64,000 nucleotides of DNA from Acinetobacter sp. GSS19 (GCF_028621895.1 NZ_CP117520.1:744001-808000), one strand, 5' to 3'; shown: positions 46,524 to 54,743, counted from the first letter of the stretch. The notes: generated from the letters alone by a model not told the origin. Program-made: numbers and translations.

Positions 46524-46626
46524 ATTATTTTCAATAAAAATTAATCTAGATTGCGGTTAGATACAACCTGTTTTTTGCAAATTGAGTCAGTTGAGAGAGA
46601 AAATATTGCAAATATTTGGAATTTTA

Positions 46627-46641
46627 TTTTGCTTAACGAAA
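46627..46641. promoter_or_regulatory. Candidate operator in the divergent region
   Basis: TTTTGC-TTA-ACGAAA has one perfect half-site and one degenerate half-site. It is in the middle of the 288-bp region between the divergent crotonase and acyl-CoA dehydrogenase genes. Confidence 0.45.
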
Positions 46642-46689
46642 TTTACCTTAATTTCTGTCTTGTTTTTTAATTTTTATATTGATATGGTA

Positions 46690-46704
46690 TTTCGTATAAC
46701 GAAA
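46690..46704. promoter_or_regulatory. Perfect palindrome, likely IclR-type operator
   Basis: TTTCGT-ATA-ACGAAA has perfect 6-bp arms with a 3-base centre. It lies 81 bases before the acyl-CoA dehydrogenase start. A weak promoter, TTGTTT (46660-46665) and TATGGT (46683-46688), would place the site over the transcription start, a repressor-like position. It is the best match of the set. Confidence 0.65.
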
Positions 46705-46785
46705 CATAATATTATTTTGTTGGAGAGATGCAGGAGCGCATCGGAGACAACAATAAAGACATCACAAAGAATAAAGGAGTAAAAG

Positions 46786-47940
46786 ATGATCCGTGATCCG
46801 CAGATGCTAGAGCAACTGTTAGCGACAATCCGAGACTTCGTCGACCATGAATTACGTCCGAACGAGCATATTGTGGAGGAATCTGAAGCGATTCCTGAGC
46901 CGATTGTGCAACAGATGCGTGAGATGGGACTATTTGGCCTGACCATCCCTGAAGAATATGGTGGTTTAGGTCTGACCATGGAAGAGGAAGTTTTGGTGGC
47001 ACAGGAGCTGGGTCATACTTCAGCGGCGTTTCGCTCCCTGATTGGCACCAATAATGGTATCGGCTCAAGCGGCATTATTATTGATGGTACAGAAGCACAG
47101 AAACAAAAATATTTACCCCGTTATGCCAGTGGTGAAATTATCGGTTCTTTTTGTCTGACTGAACCGGATTCAGGTTCTGATGCCGCAGCATTAAAAACCA
47201 CAGCTATTAAAGAGGGCGACTATTATGTCCTGAATGGCACCAAACGTTTTATCACCAATGCACCGCGTGCTGCGACCTTCACAGTCATGGCACGTACGAA
47301 TCCTGAAATCAAGGGTGCAGCGGGGATTTCAGCTTTTCTGGTTGAGGCTGGAACGCCAGGTTTATCTTTAGGCAAAATCGATAAAAAAATGGGGCAGAAA
47401 GGCTCTTATACCTGTGACGTGATTTTTGATAATTGTCGCGTACATCAGGATCAACTGATTGGTGGAGTTGAGGGTGTGGGTTTTAAAACGGCCATGAAAG
47501 TGCTGGATAAAGGCCGTTTACATATTGCTGCCTACAGTGTGGGGATGGCAGAACGGATGCTGGATGATGCACTGCATTATGCCATTGAGCGTAAACAGTT
47601 CGGTCAGCCGATTGCCAATTTTCAGCTGATTCAAGCCATGCTGGCAGATTCTAAAACCGAGATTTATGCAGCGAAATGCATGGTGCTCGATGCGGCACGT
47701 CGCCGTGATGAGGGAGAAAGTATTGTAACTGAAGCCTCTTGTGCCAAGATGTTTGCCACTGAAATGTGTGGTCGCGTTGCAGATCGTTGTTTGCAAATTC
47801 ATGGCGGTGCCGGATATATCAGTGAATACTCGATTGAACGTTTTTATCGGGACGTGCGTCTATTCCGTCTATACGAGGGTACTACGCAGATTCAGCAACT
47901 GATCATTGCCCGCGATATGATTAAAGCAGCTAGCGCCTAA
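46786..47940 (+). CDS. Acyl-CoA dehydrogenase, probably for pimeloyl- or other dicarboxylyl-CoA
   Basis: This 384-residue flavoprotein has the N-terminal helical domain, the FAD/substrate segment FCLTEPDSGSDAAALKTTA and the C-terminal helices. The catalytic Glu lies in LYEGTTQIQQL near residue 364. It resembles DcaA-type dehydrogenases. AAAGGAG precedes the ATG. It begins a plus-strand unit with glutaryl-CoA dehydrogenase. In the proposed pathway it oxidises pimeloyl-CoA, passing electrons to ETF. The chain-length specificity is inferred from context only. Confidence 0.88.
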   Translation: MIRDPQMLEQLLATIRDFVDHELRPNEHIVEESEAIPEPIVQQMREMGLFGLTIPEEYGGLGLTMEEEVLVAQELGHTSAAFRSLIGTNNGIGSSGIIIDGTEAQKQKYLPRYASGEIIGSFCLTEPDSGSDAAALKTTAIKEGDYYVLNGTKRFITNAPRAATFTVMARTNPEIKGAAGISAFLVEAGTPGLSLGKIDKKMGQKGSYTCDVIFDNCRVHQDQLIGGVEGVGFKTAMKVLDKGRLHIAAYSVGMAERMLDDALHYAIERKQFGQPIANFQLIQAMLADSKTEIYAAKCMVLDAARRRDEGESIVTEASCAKMFATEMCGRVADRCLQIHGGAGYISEYSIERFYRDVRLFRLYEGTTQIQQLIIARDMIKAASA

Positions 47941-47977
47941 CTCTCCAAGAATTCGAGACATGAACAAGGAATAAAAA

Positions 47978-49174
47978 ATGAAAGCAATAGAATTTAACTG
48001 GCAGGATCCTTTTTTACTTGAGCAACAACTGACCGAAGAAGAACGCATGATTAGGGATACGGCCTATGCGTATTGTCAGGATAAATTAATGCCACGTGTC
48101 TTGGAGCAGTTCCGTCACGAAAAAACTGATGCCCGCATTTTCCGTGAAATGGGCGAATTGGGTTTGTTGGGTCCAACCATTCCGGAGCAGTATGGCGGCG
48201 CGGGTCTCAACTATGTCAGTTATGGTCTGATTGCCCGTGAAATTGAGCGTGTTGATTCTGGCTATCGTTCTATGGCCAGCGTACAAAGCTCTCTGGTGAT
48301 GGTACCGATCAATGAATTTGGGACAGAACAACAAAAGCAGAAATATTTACCGAAATTGGCGACCGGTGAGTTTATTGGTTGCTTCGGTTTAACTGAACCG
48401 GATTACGGCTCAGATCCGGGTAGCATGATTACCCGTGCCAAAAAAGTCGATGGCGGCTATCGTCTGACCGGTGCAAAAATGTGGATTACCAACAGTCCAA
48501 TTGCCGATGTGTTTGTGGTCTGGGCCAAGGAAGTTTCTGCTGAAGGAAATGTGGGGGCCATTCGCGGCTTTATTCTGGAAAAAGGCTGGGAGGGACTGTC
48601 AGCTCCGGCCATTCATGGCAAAGTGGGCTTACGTGCTTCGATTACCGGTGAAATTGTCATGGATAACGTGTTTGTACCGGAAGAAAATGCTTTCCCTGAG
48701 ATTCGTGGACTAAAAGGTCCATTTACCTGTCTGAACAGTGCGCGTTATGGTATTGCTTGGGGTGCAATGGGGGCGGCAGAGTTCTGCTGGCATACTGCCC
48801 ACCAATACACCATGGATCGTAAACAGTTTGGCCGCCCCTTGGCCGCTAATCAGTTAATCCAGAAAAAACTGGCGGATATGCAGACGGAAATCGCTCTGGG
48901 CTTGCAGGTCGCACTGCGTTTTGGCCGGATGAAAGATGAAGGTATTGCTTCGGTTGAGGGAACATCACTGATCAAACGTAATAACTGTGGTAAGGCTCTG
49001 GATATTGCGCGTTTGGCTCGGGATATGATGGGAGGCAACGGGATCAGTGACGAATTTGGTGTGGCGCGACATCTGGTGAATCTGGAGGTGGTGAATACGT
49101 ATGAAGGTACACACGATATTCATGCCCTGATTTTAGGCCGGGCGCAAACGGGAATTGCAGCTTTCTGTAATTAA
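47978..49174 (+). CDS. gcdH: Glutaryl-CoA dehydrogenase
   Basis: This 398-residue enzyme oxidises and decarboxylates glutaryl-CoA to crotonyl-CoA. GcdH-specific segments are seen: the region [16 protein letters not shown] with the substrate carboxylate-binding Arg, [15 protein letters not shown], and the end [20 protein letters not shown] with the catalytic Glu. Glutaryl-CoA is the product expected from one beta-oxidation turn on pimeloyl-CoA, so its place here fits. It lies 37 bases after the dehydrogenase gene and ends the unit at two terminators. Confidence 0.95.
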   Translation: MKAIEFNWQDPFLLEQQLTEEERMIRDTAYAYCQDKLMPRVLEQFRHEKTDARIFREMGELGLLGPTIPEQYGGAGLNYVSYGLIAREIERVDSGYRSMASVQSSLVMVPINEFGTEQQKQKYLPKLATGEFIGCFGLTEPDYGSDPGSMITRAKKVDGGYRLTGAKMWITNSPIADVFVVWAKEVSAEGNVGAIRGFILEKGWEGLSAPAIHGKVGLRASITGEIVMDNVFVPEENAFPEIRGLKGPFTCLNSARYGIAWGAMGAAEFCWHTAHQYTMDRKQFGRPLAANQLIQKKLADMQTEIALGLQVALRFGRMKDEGIASVEGTSLIKRNNCGKALDIARLARDMMGGNGISDEFGVARHLVNLEVVNTYEGTHDIHALILGRAQTGIAAFCN

Positions 49175-49199
49175 ATTTTCTGAACTTTGCTTTTGCTCC

Positions 49200-49236
49200 A
49201 GAGAATATGCTTTGACCGGCATATTCTCTTTTTTTT
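49200..49236 (+). terminator. First terminator after gcdH
   Basis: AGAGAATATGC (49200-49210) and GCATATTCTCT (49219-49229) form an 11-bp stem followed by a run of T. Confidence 0.92.
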
Positions 49237-49245
49237 AGAATAAAA

Positions 49246-49260
49246 TTTTGTTATACGAAA
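49246..49260. promoter_or_regulatory. Candidate operator between two terminators
   Basis: TTTTGT-TAT-ACGAAA has five of six arm pairs complementary. It lies in the space between the tandem terminators after gcdH, over 400 bases before badH, so it is far from any obvious start. Confidence 0.45.
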
Positions 49261-49271
49261 TGATGGGTCTG

Positions 49272-49306
49272 GCCAGTTCATTGTATGAACTGGCTTTTTT
49301 ATTTTT
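49272..49306 (+). terminator. Second terminator after gcdH
   Basis: GCCAGTTCAT (49272-49281) and ATGAACTGGC (49285-49294) form a perfect 10-bp stem with a 3-base loop, followed by six T, an A and more T. Confidence 0.92.
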
Positions 49307-49554
49307 CTTAAATGTTTGTATTTTAAATAATATTTAGTTTTTAATGGATGTTTTTTAGGGGCTTTGGGGGTGAGCTGAGTTTGTTTTAATCAGTATGGGA
49401 TTGTTTCTTCGAATACCCAGTAGGAGCATAAAATTTACAAAAAATGATGCTGGTGAAGATAAATATGTAACATTTTATTTCATAAATAAAGGTTATATTT
49501 AATTAATATTTATAAAATACAATGACTTGTAAAATTAATATTTTTAATTATTTA
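49307..49554. other. AT-rich leader before badH
   Basis: These 248 bases hold no open frame of interest and are very AT-rich, especially from 49480 onward. They should carry the promoter of the badHI-aliBA unit, with the operator-like site at 49555 at the downstream edge. Confidence 0.5.
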
Positions 49555-49569
49555 TTTCGTATAATGAAA
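49555..49569. promoter_or_regulatory. Candidate operator before badH
   Basis: TTTCGT-ATA-ATGAAA differs from the perfect site at 46690 by one base. It is 97 bases before the badH start codon, a spacing similar to the 81 bases at the other plus-strand unit. Confidence 0.6.
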
Positions 49570-49665
49570 CATGAATATTGATAATTGAAATTAATTTTCT
49601 TGTTCAGTATGTTTGAGACATACATAAGAAGATTGAATATTAATTCAGTAAATAAGGAAAAAGAG

Positions 49666-50433
49666 ATGAAAGGATTGCAAGGTAAAGTCATTATTGTAAC
49701 CGGTGGTGCAGGTGGAATTGGTTCTGCAACATGCAAACGCTTAGCCCAGGAAGGTGCCAAAGTCGCAGTATTTGATATGAATATGGCTGCAGCAGAAGCC
49801 TTGGTGGCTGAAATCCAGAATGCACAAGGCCAGGCTTTAGCGGTGCAATGTGATATTACCAATCGTGAAATGGTGGATCAGGCTGTGGCCAAAACGCAAG
49901 CCGAGCTTGGGCCGGTAGATGGTCTGGTTAACAATGCCGGTTGGGATGTTTTCAAACCTTTCCTTAAAACCAATGCCAATGAATGGGATCGTTTGATCCA
50001 GATTAACCTGGTGGGCATGCTGAACATGCACCATGCCGTATTGCCGGGTATGGTTGAACGCAATGCGGGTCGTATTGTGAATATTGCTTCTGATGCCGCA
50101 CGTGTCGGTTCTTCCGGCGAGGCTGTTTATGCGGCGTGTAAGGGGGGCTTGTTATCGTTCTCTAAAACACTGGCACGTGAGCACTCTCGTCATAACATCA
50201 ACATCAACGTGATCTGCCCGGGGCCAACGGACACCGCACTGCTAGCAGGTGTCACGGAAGGTGCATCGAATCCGGAAAAACTACGTGAAGCATTTATCCG
50301 TGCCATTCCTTTGGGCCGTTTGGGTCAACCGGATGATCTGGCTTCTTCGATTGCCTTTTTCCTGAGTGATGACGCCAGCTTTATCACCGGTCAGGTACTG
50401 AGTGTCTCTGGTGGTTTGACCATGAATGGTTAA
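49666..50433 (+). CDS. badH: 2-hydroxycyclohexanecarboxyl-CoA dehydrogenase (BadH-like SDR)
   Basis: This 255-residue short-chain dehydrogenase shows the cofactor motif VTGGAGGIGSATCKRLA, VNNAGWDVFKPFLKT, and the Ser-Tyr-Lys triad (IASDAA ... YAACKGG). The NNAGWD.F.PF segment and the length resemble BadH of Rhodopseudomonas palustris, which oxidises 2-hydroxycyclohexanecarboxyl-CoA to the 2-keto form with NAD. The start at 49666 has AAGGAAAAAGAG upstream; the frame's upstream part lacks SDR sequence. badI follows after 60 bases. Without the neighbours it would only be called an SDR. Confidence 0.85.
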   Translation: MKGLQGKVIIVTGGAGGIGSATCKRLAQEGAKVAVFDMNMAAAEALVAEIQNAQGQALAVQCDITNREMVDQAVAKTQAELGPVDGLVNNAGWDVFKPFLKTNANEWDRLIQINLVGMLNMHHAVLPGMVERNAGRIVNIASDAARVGSSGEAVYAACKGGLLSFSKTLAREHSRHNININVICPGPTDTALLAGVTEGASNPEKLREAFIRAIPLGRLGQPDDLASSIAFFLSDDASFITGQVLSVSGGLTMNG

Positions 50434-50493
50434 GCCCAGACTGAATCAATTTGCAAAAACTTAAAAACGATAAAATTACAGGAAGTGAACAAC

Positions 50494-51276
50494 ATGAATT
50501 TTGAAGACATTTTATATGAAGTAAAAAATGGCGTGGCATGGATCACCATTAACCGTCCAGAAAAAATGAATGCCTTCCGTGGCCAAACCTGTGATGAAAT
50601 TATCAAAGCTTTGAATAAAGCCGGCTATGACCGTGATGTGGGTGCGATTGTATTGACTGGTGCCGGCGAAAAAGCATTCTGTACCGGTGGAGATCAGTCT
50701 GCACACAATGGTAACTATGATGGACGTGGCACCATTGGCTTACCGATGGAAGAATTGCATACGGCGATTCGTGATGTGCCTAAGCCGGTCATTGCACGTG
50801 TTCAAGGTTATGCGATCGGTGGCGGCAACGTACTGGCAACGATTTGTGATCTGACGATCTGTTCAGAAAAAGCCATTTTCGGTCAGGTGGGCCCGAAAAT
50901 GGGTTCAGTAGATCCTGGTTATGGGACTGCATTCCTGGCGCGTGTGGTGGGCGAGAAGAAAGCACGTGAAATCTGGTATATGTGCCGTCGTTATTCTGGA
51001 CAAGAAGCTGTTGAAATTGGTCTAGCAAACAAATGTGTACCGGCTGATCAACTGGATGCTGAGGTTCAGGCATGGGGTGAAGAGCTCTGCCAGCGTAGCC
51101 CGACAGCATTGGCTATCGCAAAACGCAGCTTCAATATGGATACCGCACATCAGGCGGGTATCGCAGGCATGGGCATGTATGCCTTGAAACTCTACTACGA
51201 TACCGAAGAGTCGCGTGAAGGCGTGAATGCGCTCAAAGAAAAACGCCAACCTGAATTCCGCAAATACTACAAATAA
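50494..51276 (+). CDS. badI: 2-ketocyclohexanecarboxyl-CoA hydrolase (BadI-like, ring cleavage)
   Basis: This 260-residue crotonase-fold protein of the MenB/BadI branch has FCTGGDQSAHNG, GYAIGGGNVLATICDLTI and GQVGPKMGSVDPGYGTAFLA. The hydratase Glu pair is replaced by the MenB/BadI pattern. BadI opens the ring of 2-ketocyclohexanecarboxyl-CoA with water to give pimeloyl-CoA. MenB is excluded by context: no menaquinone genes are nearby and badH, aliB and aliA surround it. AGGAAGTG lies upstream of the ATG. Confidence 0.87.
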   Translation: MNFEDILYEVKNGVAWITINRPEKMNAFRGQTCDEIIKALNKAGYDRDVGAIVLTGAGEKAFCTGGDQSAHNGNYDGRGTIGLPMEELHTAIRDVPKPVIARVQGYAIGGGNVLATICDLTICSEKAIFGQVGPKMGSVDPGYGTAFLARVVGEKKAREIWYMCRRYSGQEAVEIGLANKCVPADQLDAEVQAWGEELCQRSPTALAIAKRSFNMDTAHQAGIAGMGMYALKLYYDTEESREGVNALKEKRQPEFRKYYK

Positions 51277-51290
51277 TAAGGAGCCAGTCC

Positions 51291-52448
51291 ATGAGTAAAA
51301 ATCCTTATATTGATGAAGATTTAGAATTTCTTGCGGAAACAGCAGAAAAATTTGCCCAAAAATATGTGGCACCGGGCTTTTTAGAGCGTGATCAGACCCG
51401 TGTTTTAGACCGTGCTTTGATGAAGCAAATGGGAGAAATGGGTTTTATTGCGCCTGAGTTGCCGGAAGAATATGGCGGTCAAGGTTTGGGCTGCTTGGCA
51501 GCGGGTGTGATCCATGAAGCGATTGCCAAAGCGGATCTCAGTTTTTCCTATATCAATTTGCTGGCGTCTCTCAACGGACAGATTCTAGCTCAACATGGTC
51601 AGCCGGAAGTGGTTCGTCCATGGCTAGAAAAACTCACCGCGGGTGAGGCGATTTTCGCGATTGGATTGACCGAGCCACGTGGCGGTTCGGATGCAGCCAA
51701 TTTGCGTTTAAAGATCGAGCGCGATGGTGATGAGTATGTCATCAATGGTGAAAAAACTTCGATTTCGGCTGCCGATCAGGCCGATGCCGCGGTGATTTTT
51801 GGCCGTACCGGTTCAATTGAATCCGGGGCACATGGGGTAACTGCATTGTTGGTACCGATGGATTTACCAGGCATCACCACCACACGTTTCGACTGTCATG
51901 GTCAGCGTGCGATTGGTCGCGGTTCAATTTTCTTTGATAACGTGCGCGTGCCAGTGAACCATCGTCTGGGTGAAGAGAACAAAGGTTTTGTTCAGGTGAT
52001 GCAGGGCTTTGATTTTTCACGTGCCCTGATCGGTTTACAGGTGTTGGCTGTGGCACGTGTTTCACTGGATGAAACCTGGGCTTATGCGGCGCAGCGTGAA
52101 GCGTTTGGTAAGCCGTTAACAGCTTTTCAGGGTGTATCCCATCCTTTAGCCGATTATGAAACGCAGGTGGAAGCTGCACGTTTATTGTGCCTACAGACCT
52201 TATGGTTAAAAGATCATGATCTGCCACATACTGCAGAAGCGGGCATGTGCAAATGGTGGGGGCCAAAACTGGCCTATGATGTGGTTCATCAGTGTTTACT
52301 CACGTTTGGTCATGCCGGTTATGATCGTGGGGTGATGGAACAGCGCCTACGTGATGTCATGGGCTTTCAGATTGGTGATGGAACTGCGCAGATTATGAAA
52401 ACCATTATTGCGCGTGACAAGGCTGGTCGTAAGGCAGTACCTGCTTAA
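51291..52448 (+). CDS. aliB: Cyclohexanecarboxyl-CoA dehydrogenase (AliB-like)
   Basis: This 385-residue acyl-CoA dehydrogenase would form cyclohex-1-ene-1-carboxyl-CoA. It has the FAD segment IGLTEPRGGSDAANL and DNVRVPVNHRLGEENKGF. At the place of the usual catalytic Glu (YEGT in its two neighbours) it reads IGDGTAQIMK, with Asp near residue 364. Asp here is also known in alicyclic acyl-CoA dehydrogenases. AAGGAG precedes the ATG, 14 bases after badI, so the two are surely cotranscribed. Confidence 0.86.
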   Translation: MSKNPYIDEDLEFLAETAEKFAQKYVAPGFLERDQTRVLDRALMKQMGEMGFIAPELPEEYGGQGLGCLAAGVIHEAIAKADLSFSYINLLASLNGQILAQHGQPEVVRPWLEKLTAGEAIFAIGLTEPRGGSDAANLRLKIERDGDEYVINGEKTSISAADQADAAVIFGRTGSIESGAHGVTALLVPMDLPGITTTRFDCHGQRAIGRGSIFFDNVRVPVNHRLGEENKGFVQVMQGFDFSRALIGLQVLAVARVSLDETWAYAAQREAFGKPLTAFQGVSHPLADYETQVEAARLLCLQTLWLKDHDLPHTAEAGMCKWWGPKLAYDVVHQCLLTFGHAGYDRGVMEQRLRDVMGFQIGDGTAQIMKTIIARDKAGRKAVPA

Positions 52449-52472
52449 TCAATATATTGCAACATGCATCGC

Positions 52473-52511
52473 ATGCTCAGCCGTTCAAGGTAGAAAAGAA
52501 CAGCTGAGCAT
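52473..52511 (+). repeat. Hairpin in the aliB-aliA spacer
   Basis: ATGCTCAGC (52473-52481) pairs with GCTGAGCAT (52503-52511). Inside, GTTC (52483-52486) pairs with GAAC (52498-52501), leaving one mismatch and an 11-base loop. No strong T-run follows, so it may be a processing or stability element that sets the amount of aliA message. Confidence 0.55.
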
Positions 52512-52590
52512 TGTTTCGGTTTGCCGGATGGCAATCTATGGATGAGTGGATGCGAAAAGCAACAGGATAATTATAATTAGGAGTAATGGA

Positions 52591-54249
52591 ATGGATTTCG
52601 ATGCAGTACTATTGGCACCGCGCCGGGAACAAATGTTGCAACAGGGTTATTGGGTGAATAAAACCATTTTGCAATCTTTAAATGAGGCGGTACATCAACA
52701 TCCCGACAAAATCGCCCTGGTCAGTTATAAGACTGAACAACAAACCGAAAAAAGCTTGACCTATCGGGAAATGCTGCATACAGCGAACCGGGTTGCTCTG
52801 GGCCTCAAACGTTTAGGTGTACATAAGCAGGACATTGTTTCTTGCCAGTTGCCCAACTGGTGGGAATTTACCATTTTGTATATTGCCTGTCGCCGTATTG
52901 GTGCCGTGTTAAATCCATTAATGCCAATTTTCCGTGAACGTGAACTCAGCTTTATGCTGAAGCATACGGAAAGTAAGGTGTTAATCGTGCCAAAAACCTT
53001 CCGTAAATTTGATCACGAGCAGCTTGCCTACCAGTTGCAAAAAAATATCGATACGCTTGAGCATATTGTGGTGATTGGGGGCGAAGGCGACAACAGTTTT
53101 GAAAAGCTGATGCTTAATCATGGGCTGGATCAGGATCCACAAATCCTCAACACCCTGAATGATGTTAGCATCACGGCTGATGATATTGCGCAATTAATGT
53201 TTACCTCAGGAACTACGGGTGAACCAAAAGGCGTGATGCATACGGCCAATACCTTATTTGCCAATATCGTTCCTTATGCTAAACGTCTGCATTTGGGACC
53301 TGATGATGTGATTTTGATGGCTTCGCCGATGGCCCATCAAACCGGCTTTATGTATGGTCTGATTATGCCGGTCTTGTTGAAAGCCAAAGCGGTTTTGCAG
53401 GATGTATGGGACGTCAACAAAGCGATTGACCTGATTCATGAGCATCAGGTGAGCTTCACGATGGCTTCAACACCCTTCCTGAATGATTTATCTACCGGGG
53501 TTGCCGAAACGCATCAAACAGTGGAAAGTTTAAAACTGTTCCTTTGCGCAGGTGCCCCGATTCCAAGTGCACTGGTACAAAAAGCCCGCCAGAATCTGGG
53601 CGTGAAAGTGATTTCCGCCTGGGGAATGACCGAGTGTGGTGCAGTGACCCTGACACGACCAGAAGATGATGATGAACGTTCGTTTAATACCGATGGGCTG
53701 CCATTACCGGGTGTTGAACTCAAAATCGTGGATGAGCATGGTCATACCTTGCCACCGAACCATTCCGGCAGCCTGATGATCCGCAGCTGTTCGAATTTTG
53801 GTGGTTATCTCAAGCGTCCACATTTGAATGAAACTGATGCCGATGGCTGGTTTGATACCGGTGATATTGCCACTCAGGATGAGCAGGGCTATATTCGGAT
53901 TTGCGGTCGCAAAAAAGATGTGATTATCCGGGGCGGTGAAAATATTCCAGTCTCCGAGATCGAATCTCTGCTGTATAAACACCCGGATATCGCCATGGTC
54001 GCTTTAGTCCCTTATGCCGACGATCGTCTCGGTGAGCGAGCCTGTGCAGTGGTTAAACTGAAAGAGGGTAGTATCAAATTGCAGTTATCGGACATAGTCA
54101 ATTTCTTGAAAGCGCAGAACTTGGCCATTCAATATATTCCTGAGCGTCTGGAAGTCTGGGATGCCTTGCCAATGACCCCATCAGGTAAAATCCAGAAATT
54201 CAAAATCCGCGAGATCCTAGCTCAGCAGGCTGAACAGGCTGCTGTCTAA
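52591..54249 (+). CDS. aliA: Cyclohexanecarboxylate-CoA ligase (AliA-like)
   Basis: This 552-residue AMP-forming acyl-CoA synthetase has the P-loop-like MFTSGTTGEPKGVMHTA, the adenine-binding SAWGMTECG, FDTGDIATQDEQGYI with GRKKDVIIRGGENIPVSEIE, and the catalytic Lys in TPSGKIQKFKIRE. It would activate cyclohexanecarboxylate as the first step of the pathway. The order badH-badI-aliB-aliA equals that in Rhodopseudomonas palustris. AGGAG lies 7 bases before ATG 52591. The 142-bp gap before it holds a hairpin. A different alicyclic or aromatic acid substrate is possible. Confidence 0.85.
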   Translation: MDFDAVLLAPRREQMLQQGYWVNKTILQSLNEAVHQHPDKIALVSYKTEQQTEKSLTYREMLHTANRVALGLKRLGVHKQDIVSCQLPNWWEFTILYIACRRIGAVLNPLMPIFRERELSFMLKHTESKVLIVPKTFRKFDHEQLAYQLQKNIDTLEHIVVIGGEGDNSFEKLMLNHGLDQDPQILNTLNDVSITADDIAQLMFTSGTTGEPKGVMHTANTLFANIVPYAKRLHLGPDDVILMASPMAHQTGFMYGLIMPVLLKAKAVLQDVWDVNKAIDLIHEHQVSFTMASTPFLNDLSTGVAETHQTVESLKLFLCAGAPIPSALVQKARQNLGVKVISAWGMTECGAVTLTRPEDDDERSFNTDGLPLPGVELKIVDEHGHTLPPNHSGSLMIRSCSNFGGYLKRPHLNETDADGWFDTGDIATQDEQGYIRICGRKKDVIIRGGENIPVSEIESLLYKHPDIAMVALVPYADDRLGERACAVVKLKEGSIKLQLSDIVNFLKAQNLAIQYIPERLEVWDALPMTPSGKIQKFKIREILAQQAEQAAV

Positions 54250-54559
54250 GCGAAGCAAGCCTCTCAATTATTCAAGAGAATTCAACCCTGAAGTGTGTGC
54301 CTTGCACACGCTTTGGGTCAAATCATGTCTTGAAAAGTGCAAAAATAAAAAATAACGGTAGATAAACATTCCATCAGAATAAAAAAGTAGCCATCTTTGC
54401 AGGTGACTAGTTGTTGCGGTGTACGAAGCACTGGACTGTCGTGAAGGTGCAAGGGCGGTGAGTAAAAAAGCAATATCGAGCATGAAGTAATTTAAATGTT
54501 ACTGAAGTCAAACCCCTTTGGTCAGGGGGAGGGGGCTCTAATTCTTCACTGCATCGTCT
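54250..54559. other. Intergenic region after aliA
   Basis: No gene is supported here. GTGTGC (54295-54300) and GCACAC (54304-54309), with ACCC and GGGT further out, form a hairpin 45 bases after the aliA stop that may end the operon. The later part leads into the decayed coding stretch. Confidence 0.45.
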
Positions 54560-54743
54560 CAGTTACAACAGTTACATATATTAAGTCCGTCAAGCAGTAT
54601 GCCATCAGGCATTGAAGTCGATTTTTAAGGTTATATTCGTGCCGATGCTACTTACCAAGTAGAAGGAGCATCTACGAAATTTTTTATTCCGTGGCGGAGA
54701 TGAGTACGAGCATCTGAAATTATTCATCGCTGAATATACTTGA
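54560..54743 (+). pseudogene. Decayed fragment resembling the N-terminus of a DcaP-like outer membrane channel
   Basis: One frame reads QLQQLHILSPSSSMPSGIEV, then DF, a TAA stop at 54626-54628, then GYIRADATYQVEGASTKFF before a TGA at 54701. The segment FxGYIRADATYQxEGA is the first barrel strand expected in DcaP-type trimeric channels of Acinetobacter, where a Tyr codon would replace the TAA. A neighbouring frame stays open from 54690 to 54743 (RGGDEYEHLKLFIAEYT), suggesting a frameshift. The rest of the barrel is missing. DcaP channels take up dicarboxylic and related acids, which suits the adjacent cluster. The match is by memory. Confidence 0.45.

Noticed and set aside
46690..46704. Palindromes as recombinase (lox-like) sites
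   Set aside because: The arms are only 6 bp with a 3-base centre, there is no recombinase gene, and the sites sit at promoters beside an IclR regulator.
50494..51276. The BadI-like gene as menB (naphthoyl-CoA synthase)
   Set aside because: The active-site pattern is shared by both, but the neighbours are badH, aliB and aliA, with no menaquinone genes in view.
54268..54483. Minus-strand open frame of 71 residues
   Set aside because: The composition is not protein-like, no ribosome site is present and it covers a hairpin and promoter region.
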